This document shows positions 1 through 6,477 of a stretch of 10,235 nt of DNA, one piece after another. Where the stretch lies: assembly GCA_023399815.1 (NCBI GenBank), contig JAEWOJ010000211.1, positions 1 to 10,235 of the forward strand, in the 5' to 3' direction. The stretch is from Pseudomonadota bacterium (GTDB lineage: Bacteria > Pseudomonadota > Gammaproteobacteria > Xanthomonadales > Xanthomonadaceae). Position numbers and translations under genes: made by a program. Every line of letters starts with the position of its first letter. The stretch's first letter is position 1. The notes under the pieces are model-generated. The model had not been told where the DNA came from. It did no database searches and saw only the letters and a list, made by a program, of their open reading frames with translations.

Positions 1-18
1 ATGTTGGATAGGCGAGGT

Positions 19-41
19 TGCCGGCCAGCGGCCGGCACTAC
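19..41 (-). repeat. GTAG-type REP palindrome (SMAG-like)
   Basis: A perfect 8-bp inverted repeat (TGCCGGCC at 19-26 and GGCCGGCA at 30-37) with a 3-base loop is followed by CTAC at 38-41, which reads GTAG on the minus strand. A GTAG head directly beside a short GC-rich stem-loop is the hallmark of the REP elements described in Stenotrophomonas maltophilia (SMAG) and relatives. These are thought to be mobilised by REP-associated tyrosine transposases (RAYT). It lies in the non-coding leader upstream of ftsE. The structure is directly visible; the family name is from recall of the consensus. Confidence 0.75.
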
Positions 42-261
42 CCATAAGGGCGAGCCGCCTGGTGGGTGGCGACCGTTGGTCGGCACGAATCCATCCGCGC
101 GCGCCTCGAACTGTTCGGCGCTTCGCGCCGCCGCCCAGGCAACGGGCGACGCTGCCGGGACGTCGTTCCGGTGAAGCCCTCGCGCGTTCCTGCGACCGTC
201 TCCTCCATCTCCTCGCGCCAGCGCACAGCACCGCCGGCTTCGCCTCCGGCATAATCGGCGC
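42..261. other. non-coding leader upstream of ftsE
   Basis: This 220-base stretch lies between the REP element and ftsE. Small open frames on both strands give arginine- and proline-rich translations typical of out-of-frame high-GC DNA, and none has a convincing start or ribosome-binding site. I see no RNA gene. The only sites of note are the promoter-like box just before ftsE and a 5-bp inverted repeat (GCCGG at 233-237, CCGGC at 246-250) beside it. Confidence 0.5.
250..255 (+). promoter_or_regulatory. possible -10 box of a leaderless ftsE promoter
   Basis: CATAAT differs from TATAAT by one base and ends 6 bases before the ftsE ATG. Transcription would then start at or very near the start codon. 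No Shine-Dalgarno sequence is visible before this ATG, which fits a leaderless or near-leaderless mRNA. There is no recognisable -35 hexamer at the usual 16-18 base distance (CAGCAC occupies that position), so the call is tentative. Confidence 0.35.
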
Positions 262-948
262 ATGAGCGTCCTGCGTTTCGACAATGTCAGCAAACACTAT
301 GCGGGCGGCCATCAGGCGCTGGTGGACGTCAGCTTCGAGGTGGCGGCCGGCGAGATGCTGTTCGTCACCGGCCATTCCGGTGCCGGCAAGAGCACCCTGC
401 TGAAACTGATCCACCTGAGCGAACGCCCGACCCGCGGCGCCGTGCTGTTCGGCGCGCGCAACCTGCTCAAGGTGCGCGGCGGCCAGGTGGCCCTGCACCG
501 CCGCCAGGTCGGCGCGGTCCACCAGGACCACCGCCTGCTGACCGACCGCACCATCGGCGAGAACGTGGCCCTGCCGCTGATCCTGCGCGGCGACCGCCGC
601 GCCGACACCGGCCAGCGGGTGCGCTCGGTGCTCGAGCGCATGGGCCTGGGACACCGCGAGAAGGCATTGCCCACGCAGTTGTCGGCCGGCGAGCAGCAGC
701 GCGTGGGCATCGCCCGCGCGATCGTCGCCGAGCCGCGGCTGCTGGTGGCCGACGAGCCGACCGGCAATCTCGACCCGACCCTGGCGGCGGAGATCATGGC
801 GTTGTTCGCCGAACTGCCCGGCCGCGGCACCAGCGTGCTGGTGGTCAGCCACGACCTGCCGCTGCTCAAGCGCATGCGCAAGCGCGTGCTGATCCTCGAC
901 CACGGCCGGCTGGTCGACGACATCTCGCCGCAGGACCTGGCCGAATGA
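262..948 (+). CDS. ftsE: cell division ATP-binding protein FtsE
   Basis: This is the cytoplasmic ABC-type ATPase of the FtsEX complex, which works at the septum. In other bacteria ATP binding by FtsE drives FtsX to activate periplasmic peptidoglycan hydrolases through partners such as EnvC. The 228 residues match the family length. Walker A is GHSGAGKS at 37-44 and a Q-loop glutamine lies at 88. The signature is LSAGEQQR at 140-147, with Ala where LSGGEQQR is commonest. Walker B ends in DEP at 164-166, the D-loop is GNLD at 168-171, and the switch histidine is His197. The N-terminus starts in the typical FtsE way, supporting this ATG. Its stop overlaps the ftsX start (ATGA), implying translational coupling. 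MacB/LolD-type ATPases are related, but the ftsX partner settles the call. Confidence 0.96.
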   Translation: MSVLRFDNVSKHYAGGHQALVDVSFEVAAGEMLFVTGHSGAGKSTLLKLIHLSERPTRGAVLFGARNLLKVRGGQVALHRRQVGAVHQDHRLLTDRTIGENVALPLILRGDRRADTGQRVRSVLERMGLGHREKALPTQLSAGEQQRVGIARAIVAEPRLLVADEPTGNLDPTLAAEIMALFAELPGRGTSVLVVSHDLPLLKRMRKRVLILDHGRLVDDISPQDLAE

Positions 949-1919
949 ACCAGGGCGCGCCGAAGAAGGACGCGAATGCGTCCGCCAATACCGAGGCCGC
1001 GGCACCGTCGCGGCTGGGCGTGTGGTTCGCCCATCACCTGCACAGCGTGGTCTTCAGCCTCGGCCGCGCGCTGCGCAAGCCGTGGGCGACGGCGTTGACC
1101 GTGGCGGTGATGGCGCTGGCGCTGGCCTTGCCGCTGGGCCTGTCGATCGCGCTGGACAACCTCCGGCACTTCGCCGGCAGCGTGCAGCAGTCGCGCGACA
1201 TCAACCTGTTCCTGAAACCCGAGCTCGACGGCGCCACCGCGCAGGACCTGGCCGCGACCCTGCGCGCGCGCGCCGACGTCGCCGGCGTGGCGCTGCGCAC
1301 GCCCGACGAGGGCCTGGCCGAACTGCGCGAGAGCGCCGGGCTGGGCGAGGCGATCGACGCGCTCGGCGAGAACCCGCTGCCGACCCTGTTGATCGTCACC
1401 CCGGCCGATGGCGACGACGCGGCCCTGGCCAGGTCGCTGGAAACGCTGCCGCAGGCCGACCTGGTGCAGCACGACGCCCTGTGGCGCCAGCGCCTGGACG
1501 CCTGGCTCGGCTTCGGCGCGCGGCTGGTGCAGGTGCTGTCGCTGCTGCTGGGGCTGGGCGCGGTGCTGGTGGTCGGCAATACCGTGCGCCTGGACATCCA
1601 GGCACGGCGCGAGGAGATCGGCGTGCTGCAACTGCTGGGCGCCAGCGACGGCTTCATCCGTCGCCCGTTCGTCTATCTCGGCGCCTGGTATGGCCTGGGC
1701 GCGGGCGTGCTGGCGCTGGCGCTGGTCGGCGCCTGCGGGCTGGCCCTGCGCCCGCCGCTGGCGGCGTTGTCGCATAGCTATGGCAGCCCGTTCACCCTGC
1801 AAGGGCTCGATGCCCTGCATTCGGGGCTGGTGCTGCTGGGCACGGTGATCCTGGGCTGGCTGGGGGCGTGGCTGGTGACGGGACACTTCCTGAGGCAGAC
1901 TCGCCCAACCGGGACCTGA
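945..1919 (+). CDS. ftsX: cell division permease-like protein FtsX
   Basis: FtsX is the integral membrane partner of FtsE; it passes ATPase-driven conformational change to periplasmic hydrolase activators at the division site. The 324 residues show the family layout. A charged cytoplasmic tail (about 1-45) precedes TM1 (about 48-69) and a large periplasmic domain (about 70-190) containing the conserved NPLP at 143-146. TM2 (about 194-214), TM3 (about 244-268) and TM4 (about 292-312) follow. The cytoplasmic segment before TM3 carries the FtsX hallmark EIGVLQLLGA...FIRRPF (224-242), the proposed contact region for FtsE. The start codon overlaps the ftsE stop by four bases. The next gene begins 7 bases after its stop, so co-transcription is likely. 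No substrate transport is expected, despite the ABC permease fold. Confidence 0.95.
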   Translation: MNQGAPKKDANASANTEAAAPSRLGVWFAHHLHSVVFSLGRALRKPWATALTVAVMALALALPLGLSIALDNLRHFAGSVQQSRDINLFLKPELDGATAQDLAATLRARADVAGVALRTPDEGLAELRESAGLGEAIDALGENPLPTLLIVTPADGDDAALARSLETLPQADLVQHDALWRQRLDAWLGFGARLVQVLSLLLGLGAVLVVGNTVRLDIQARREEIGVLQLLGASDGFIRRPFVYLGAWYGLGAGVLALALVGACGLALRPPLAALSHSYGSPFTLQGLDALHSGLVLLGTVILGWLGAWLVTGHFLRQTRPTGT

Positions 1920-1926
1920 CACGCGC

Positions 1927-2769
1927 ATGGCCACGCACGAACTCAAGCATCTGATCAGCGACACCCCCCGGGTGATGGTGGTCGATGGCTCAAAACTGGT
2001 GCGCAAACTGATTTCCGACGTGCTGCAGCGCGAGCTGCCGGACGTGGAGGTGGTGGGCTGCGCCGGTCTCGAGGAGGCGCGCGCGGCGCTGGAAGCCGGC
2101 CCAGTGCACCTGGTCACGACCTCGCTGGCCCTGCCCGACGGCGACGGCCTGGCGCTGGCGCGCAGCGTGCGCCAGGCGGCCGGGCAGGCCTACGTGCCGG
2201 TGATCGTGGTGTCCGGCGATGCCCAGCGCCACCTGGAACAGCGCCGCTTCAACGAGTTCGTCACCGACTATTTCGACAAGGCGCTGGGCCACGAGGCGCT
2301 GGCCGCCTTCATCCGCGGCTACGTGCAGCCCGAGCCGGTGCCCGGCGCCACCGTGCTGTACGTCGAGGACAGCCGGGTGGTGGCCGAGGCCACCAAGCGC
2401 ATGCTCGAACGCCACGACCTGCACGTGGTGCACGTGCTCACCGCCGAGGATGCGTTCTCGCTGCTCACCGCCGAATCGCTGGGCCGCACCACGCGGCGCA
2501 TCGACCTGGTGCTGACCGACGTCACCCTCAAGGGCGAGCTCAACGGCCGCGACGTGGTCGAGCGCGTGCGCATCGACTTCGGCTACGGCAAGCGCCGCCT
2601 GCCGGTGCTGGTGATGACCGGCGACAGCAATCCGCACAACCAGTCCGCGCTGCTGCAGGCCGGCGCCAACGACCTGGTGCAGAAGCCGATCGAGGAACGC
2701 CTGCTGGTGACCAAGGTGCTGTTCCAGCTGCGCCTGACCCGGCTGGCGCAGCCGGTGGTGGTGCTGTGA
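1927..2769 (+). CDS. tandem receiver-domain response regulator, first receiver degenerate
   Basis: This protein of 280 residues consists of two CheY-like receiver domains and no visible output domain, so it probably signals by protein-protein contact. REC1 (about 13-133) keeps the fold but has VVDGS at 18-22, where family members have a second acidic residue, and Ser66 where the phospho-accepting Asp should be (VTTSLALP). It retains Ser96 and Lys118. REC2 (about 140-275) looks fully active: acidic pair Glu147/Asp148, phospho-acceptor Asp198 in LVLTDV, Thr230, and Lys252-Pro253. The partner kinase is not in the window. The gene starts 7 bases after ftsX and overlaps ung by four bases (GTGA), so it is likely part of the ftsEX operon. 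A role in division or stress signalling is inferred from position only. I do not recognise a named gene. Confidence 0.88.
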   Translation: MATHELKHLISDTPRVMVVDGSKLVRKLISDVLQRELPDVEVVGCAGLEEARAALEAGPVHLVTTSLALPDGDGLALARSVRQAAGQAYVPVIVVSGDAQRHLEQRRFNEFVTDYFDKALGHEALAAFIRGYVQPEPVPGATVLYVEDSRVVAEATKRMLERHDLHVVHVLTAEDAFSLLTAESLGRTTRRIDLVLTDVTLKGELNGRDVVERVRIDFGYGKRRLPVLVMTGDSNPHNQSALLQAGANDLVQKPIEERLLVTKVLFQLRLTRLAQPVVVL

Positions 2770-3500
2770 GCGCCACGCCCAACATCCAGCTCGAACCGAG
2801 CTGGAAGGCGCACGTCGGCGACTGGCTGCTGCGCCCGGAAATGCGCGAGCTGTCGGCCTTCCTGCGCCAGCGCAAGGCTGCCGGCGCGCGGGTGTTCCCG
2901 CCGGGCCCGCAGATCTTCGCCGCGTTCGACGCCACGCCGTTCGATCAGGTGAAGGTGGTGGTGCTCGGCCAGGACCCCTACCACGGCTATGGCCAGGCGC
3001 ATGGCCTGTGCTTCTCGGTGATGCCGGGCGTGCCGGTGCCGCCGTCGCTGCTGAACATCTACAAGGAGCTGGAGGACGACGGCAACCTCGTTCCGCCGTT
3101 CCGCCGCCCCGACCATGGCTGCCTGCTGCCTTGGGCGTGGCAGGGCGTGCTGCTGCTCAACGCCGTGCTGACCGTCGAGGAAGGCCGCGCCGGCGCCCAC
3201 CAAGGCAAGGGCTGGGAAGGGTTCACCGACCACGTGGTCGACGTGCTCAACCGCGAGCGCGAAGGGCTGGTGTTCCTGCTCTGGGGCAGCTACGCGCAGG
3301 CCAAGGGCAAGGTCATCGACACCCGCCGCCACCGCGTGCTGAAGGCGCCGCATCCCTCGCCGCTGTCGGCCCACCGCGGCTTCCTGGGCTGCCGGCACTT
3401 CTCCCAGGCCAACGACTACCTGGCCCGCCACGGCCAGGTGCCGGTCGACTGGCGCCTGCCGCCCCGGGCGGAGCTGGAAGCCCGGCTCGCCGGCGGCTGA
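2766..3500 (+). CDS. ung: uracil-DNA glycosylase, family 1
   Basis: This enzyme removes uracil from DNA by cleaving the N-glycosidic bond, the first step of base-excision repair after cytosine deamination or dUTP misincorporation. Family 1 motifs are intact in 244 residues. The water-activating loop GQDPYHG is at 68-74 (Asp70 catalytic, Tyr72 blocking thymine), and the uracil-stacking Phe83 lies in GLCFSV. Asn132, in LLNAVLTV, is the uracil-recognition residue. HPSPLSAHRGF at 196-206 holds catalytic His196 and the DNA-intercalating Leu200. The predicted start is a GTG whose last two bases open the TGA stop of the upstream regulator, so termination-reinitiation coupling is likely. No separate strong ribosome-binding site is seen. 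Length and motifs leave little doubt about function. Confidence 0.96.
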   Translation: MSATPNIQLEPSWKAHVGDWLLRPEMRELSAFLRQRKAAGARVFPPGPQIFAAFDATPFDQVKVVVLGQDPYHGYGQAHGLCFSVMPGVPVPPSLLNIYKELEDDGNLVPPFRRPDHGCLLPWAWQGVLLLNAVLTVEEGRAGAHQGKGWEGFTDHVVDVLNREREGLVFLLWGSYAQAKGKVIDTRRHRVLKAPHPSPLSAHRGFLGCRHFSQANDYLARHGQVPVDWRLPPRAELEARLAGG

Positions 3501-3510
3501 ACGCCCTGCT

Positions 3511-3532
3511 CCTGTCATATGGCGGTGACAGG
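3511..3532 (+). terminator. hairpin after ung, weak terminator or processing site
   Basis: A perfect 7-bp inverted repeat (CCTGTCA at 3511-3517, TGACAGG at 3526-3532) with an 8-base loop begins 10 bases after the ung stop. It is followed by CTTCCTGC rather than a T-run. If it acts at all, it is likely a weak terminator or an mRNA-stabilising 3' structure, leaving read-through into rpoH possible. Confidence 0.4.
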
Positions 3533-3546
3533 CTTCCTGCTAGGCT

Positions 3547-3576
3547 GCATGGGTTTCCCGCTGATCCATGCGGGAA
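3547..3576 (+). promoter_or_regulatory. two mutually exclusive hairpins upstream of rpoH
   Basis: Two overlapping inverted repeats cannot form together. GCATGG (3547-3552) can pair with CCATGC (3566-3571), and TTCCCGC (3555-3561) can pair with GCGGGAA (3570-3576). Their right arms share bases 3570-3571 and their loops interlock. This is the layout of a simple attenuator-like switch on a transcript reading through from ung. It lies upstream of the predicted proximal rpoH promoter and so would matter only for longer transcripts. The pairings are seen in the sequence; a regulatory role is inference. Confidence 0.3.
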
Positions 3577-3623
3577 GACTTTGAGGTGTTTCCAGGGCTG
3601 TTTTGCGACATATCTGGAACACT

Positions 3624-3651
3624 GGAACTTTTTCTGTACCGGGCAGTCCAA
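3624..3651 (+). promoter_or_regulatory. sigma-E-like promoter of rpoH
   Basis: GGAACTT at 3624-3630 equals the consensus -35 element of RpoE-type (ECF) promoters. After a 16-base spacer comes TCCAA at 3647-3651, which fits the TCNNA form of the ECF -10. Start of transcription would fall near 3657-3659, giving a leader of about 20 bases that includes the GAGG ribosome-binding site at 3670-3673. In E. coli one rpoH promoter is RpoE-dependent, giving precedent for this arrangement. The -35 lies in a short direct repeat (CTGGAAC at 3614-3620 and 3622-3628). Confidence 0.6.
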
Positions 3652-3660
3652 TAGTTCGAC

Positions 3661-3669
3661 TGCTAAGAT
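3661..3669 (+). promoter_or_regulatory. possible extended -10 (housekeeping sigma) before rpoH
   Basis: TGCTAAGAT resembles an extended -10 (TG-N-TANNAT) and ends 8 bases before the rpoH ATG. No -35 hexamer is visible 17 bases upstream. It would give an almost leaderless rpoH transcript, yet a GAGG ribosome-binding site overlaps its downstream edge, so it may be fortuitous. It is listed because heat-shock sigma genes often have more than one promoter. Confidence 0.25.
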
Positions 3670-3677
3670 GAGGTCCT

Positions 3678-4553
<876 letters not shown>

Positions 4554-4584
4554 GTCGTGGCAGCGGTGCTGGATGTCCGCAGAG

Positions 4585-4610
4585 AGGCCCGGTCGTACCG
4601 GGCCTTTTCC
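4585..4610 (+). terminator. intrinsic terminator of rpoH
   Basis: A perfect 9-bp GC-rich stem (AGGCCCGGT at 4585-4593, ACCGGGCCT at 4597-4605) with a 3-base loop is followed by TTTT (4605-4608, first base shared with the stem). It lies 31 bases past the rpoH stop. This is a textbook Rho-independent terminator and the strongest in the window. Any promoter for the next gene must lie within or beyond it. Confidence 0.88.
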
Positions 4611-4635
4611 GTTCCTGGGCGCGACGCCCGCCATC

Positions 4636-4641
4636 GAGGAG
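4636..4641 (+). promoter_or_regulatory. ribosome-binding site fixing the GFA-protein start
   Basis: GAGGAG sits 6 bases before the ATG at 4648. An in-frame ATG at 4573 lies before the rpoH terminator and would add 25 residues unlike the family N-terminus, so the 4648 start is preferred. Confidence 0.75.
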
Positions 4642-4647
4642 AACGCC

Positions 4648-5049
4648 ATGAAGGGATCATGCCTGTGCGGCGCCATCGAGGTCGTGGCGCCCGACCATGC
4701 TGGCGTCGGCCTGTGCCATTGCGCGACGTGCCGGCGCTGGTCGGGCGGGCCGATGTTCGCGGTGCACTGCGGCGGCGACGTGCGCTTCGAGGGTGCGGAG
4801 CCCCGCGCCTACCGTTCCTCGGACTGGGCCGAGCGCGGCTTCTGCCCGGCCTGCGGCACCCACCTGTTCTACCGCCTGCTGCCGACCGGCGAATACATGC
4901 TGCCGGCGGGGCTGTTCCCGCAGCAGGCATTCACGCTCGAGAGCCAGATCTTCATCGATGAGAAGCCTGCGTTCTACACGCTGGCCAACGCCACCGAGGT
5001 GTTGACCGGGCCGCAGGTGTTCGAGCGTTTCGCCGCCGGCAACGGTTGA
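4648..5049 (+). CDS. GFA/CENP-V-domain zinc protein
   Basis: This small cytosolic protein of 133 residues belongs to the family named after glutathione-dependent formaldehyde-activating enzyme (Gfa), which joins formaldehyde to glutathione. Seven cysteines follow the family pattern: Cys5 and Cys7 in GSCLCGAI, Cys23, Cys25 and Cys28 in CHCATC, and Cys66 and Cys69 in CPACGT. These would hold one structural and one catalytic zinc. Most small family members have no demonstrated substrate, and the original Gfa activity has been questioned, so calling it a formaldehyde enzyme would overreach. A glutathione S-transferase-like gene lies about 2.3 kb downstream but not in one operon. It converges on the NADH dehydrogenase gene with 15 bases between stops and no terminator seen there. 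The start follows the GAGGAG ribosome-binding site. Confidence 0.88.
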   Translation: MKGSCLCGAIEVVAPDHAGVGLCHCATCRRWSGGPMFAVHCGGDVRFEGAEPRAYRSSDWAERGFCPACGTHLFYRLLPTGEYMLPAGLFPQQAFTLESQIFIDEKPAFYTLANATEVLTGPQVFERFAAGNG

Positions 5050-5064
5050 TGTCGCTGGCGGCGT

Positions 5065-6360
5065 TCACCCCTGCGGTGGCGGATCGCCGTCGCGCGGTTC
5101 GCCGGGGGTGTCGCCGAAGATGATCCGCGCGCCGCGCTGGTAGCTCCAGTAGGCCACCGCCCAGTTGAGCAGCACCACCAGGCGGTTGCGGAAGCCGATC
5201 AGGAAGAACACGTGCGCGGCCAGCCAGAACCACCAGGCCAGCAGGCCGGAGAGCTTCAGCCGGCCCATGTGCACGATGGCGGCCATGCGCCCGATGGTGG
5301 CCAGGTTGCCCTGGTCGCGGTAACGGAAGGGCGGCGGCGCGGGGCGCTGCTCCAGCCGCGCCCGGATCACGCCGGCCACGTACTTGCCCATCTGCTTGGC
5401 GGCCGGCGCCACGCCCGGCACCGGGCGGCCATCGGCCTGCACCAGCGCGGCCAGGTCGCCGGCGACGAAGATCTCCGGGTGGCCGGGCACGGTGAGGTCC
5501 GGCTCCACCTGCACGCGGCCGGCGCGGTCCAGCGGCGTGTCCAGCGTGCGCGCCAGCGGCGAGGCGGCGACGCCGGCGGCCCAGATCACGGTGCGCGCGG
5601 CGATGAAGTCCTCGCCCAGGCGGAAGCCTTCCGCGTCGATGGCGGTCACCGGCGTGCCGGTATGCACCTCCACGCCGAGCCGCTCCAGCTGCCGGCGCGC
5701 CTTGAGCGACAGCACCTCGGGGAAGCTGGACAGCACCCGTGGCCCGGCCTCGACCAGGCGTACCTTGGCCGAGGCCGGATCGATGTGGCGGAACTCGTTG
5801 CGCAGGGTGTGGTGCGCGATCTCGGCCAGGGTGCCGGCCAGTTCGACGCCGGTCGGGCCGCCGCCGACGATGGCGAAGCTGAGCCAGGCCGCCTTCTTCG
5901 CCGGGTCGGTTTCGGTCTCGGCCCGCTCGAAGGCCAGCAGCAGCCGGCGCCGCAGCGCCAGCGCGTCGTCCAGCGTCTTCAGGCCCGGCGCGTGCGGCGC
6001 CCATTGGTCGTTGCCGAAATAGGCGTGGGTGGTGCCGCTGGCCACCAGCAGCAGGTCGTAGTCCAGCGTGCCGCCGCCGCGCAGCCGCACCTGGCGCCGC
6101 TGCTTGTCGATGGCGTCCACCTCGCCGAGCCGGACCTCGACGTTGCGCTGGTGGCCGAGGATGTGCCGCAGCGGCGCGGCGATGTCCGGCGCCGACAGGC
6201 CGGCGGTCGCGACCTGGTACAGCAGCGGCTGGAACAGGTGGTGGTTGCAGCGGTCGACCAGGGTGATGCGCAGGCGTGCGCGGGCCAGCGCACGGGTGGC
6301 CCAGAGGCCGGCGAAGCCGCCGCCGATGACCAGCAGGCGGGGAGGGCGGTCGTGAGGCAT
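5065..6360 (-). CDS. ndh: type II NADH:quinone oxidoreductase (NDH-2)
   Basis: This single-subunit FAD enzyme passes electrons from NADH to membrane quinone without pumping protons. The 431 residues fit the family. A dinucleotide fold with GGGFAG at 13-18 binds FAD, and a second with GGGPTGVE at 166-173 binds NADH. FVAGD at 298-302 contacts the flavin. AKQMGKYVA (321-329) occupies the place of the quinone-site helix, although family sequences more often read AQ-A-Q there. The tail (about 372-410) is rich in Trp, Phe and Leu (LLAWWFWLAAHVFFLIGF), as expected for membrane anchoring. The frame stays open far upstream, but GGAG 6 bases before this ATG and the standard N-terminus set the start. 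It is divergent from the NYN gene and convergent with the GFA gene. A sulfide:quinone reductase-like role is less likely. Confidence 0.92.
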   Translation of the reverse strand: MPHDRPPRLLVIGGGFAGLWATRALARARLRITLVDRCNHHLFQPLLYQVATAGLSAPDIAAPLRHILGHQRNVEVRLGEVDAIDKQRRQVRLRGGGTLDYDLLLVASGTTHAYFGNDQWAPHAPGLKTLDDALALRRRLLLAFERAETETDPAKKAAWLSFAIVGGGPTGVELAGTLAEIAHHTLRNEFRHIDPASAKVRLVEAGPRVLSSFPEVLSLKARRQLERLGVEVHTGTPVTAIDAEGFRLGEDFIAARTVIWAAGVAASPLARTLDTPLDRAGRVQVEPDLTVPGHPEIFVAGDLAALVQADGRPVPGVAPAAKQMGKYVAGVIRARLEQRPAPPPFRYRDQGNLATIGRMAAIVHMGRLKLSGLLAWWFWLAAHVFFLIGFRNRLVVLLNWAVAYWSYQRGARIIFGDTPGEPRDGDPPPQG

Positions 6361-6366
6361 GCGGTA

Positions 6367-6370
6367 CTCC
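6367..6370 (-). promoter_or_regulatory. ribosome-binding site fixing the ndh start
   Basis: GGAG on the minus strand stands 6 bases before the ATG at 6360. It decides the start because the reading frame remains open for about another kilobase upstream, antisense to the NYN gene. Confidence 0.7.
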
Positions 6371-6465
6371 GGGGGAGGCCGGTGGGAGCGTGACAACCGG
6401 CCACCATCTTCGCACGGGATGCGCGCGGCCATGTCGATGATCGATACTGCGTCGGCCGAGTGCTT

Positions 6466-6471
6466 GGAGAG
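6466..6471 (+). promoter_or_regulatory. ribosome-binding site fixing a GTG start
   Basis: GGAGAG lies 6 bases before GTG at 6478. An upstream in-frame GTG at 6460 would place this site inside the coding region and has no Shine-Dalgarno sequence of its own. Confidence 0.7.
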
Positions 6472-6477
6472 AACGCC

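Noticed and set aside
70..82. 5-bp hairpin CGACC-GTT-GGTCG in the ftsE leader
   Set aside because: Short GC-rich inverted repeats of this size are expected by chance, and it lacks a T-run, GTAG head or other context.
140..147. LSAGEQQR instead of LSGGEQQR in the FtsE signature (residue numbers of FtsE)
   Set aside because: Variation at this position occurs in other FtsE proteins and the other ATPase motifs are intact, so there is no sign of lost function.
38..226. Small minus-strand open frame in the ftsE leader
   Set aside because: It has no ribosome-binding site and no recognisable protein features; it is Arg-rich, as with random high-GC translation, and its stop falls inside the REP element.
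312..2117. Very long minus-strand open frame opposite ftsE, ftsX and the regulator
   Set aside because: It is antisense to three well-recognised genes and its translation is Arg/Gln/Ala-rich without any domain. Long antisense frames are expected at this G+C content.
4573..4647. Earlier ATG for the GFA-type protein
   Set aside because: That start lies before the rpoH terminator hairpin, and the family N-terminus (G-x-C-x-C-G) begins right after the ATG at 4648, which has GAGGAG before it.
5212..6393. Long plus-strand open frame opposite the NADH dehydrogenase
   Set aside because: It is a shadow of a clear family member, with a His/Gln/Arg-rich translation and no domain.
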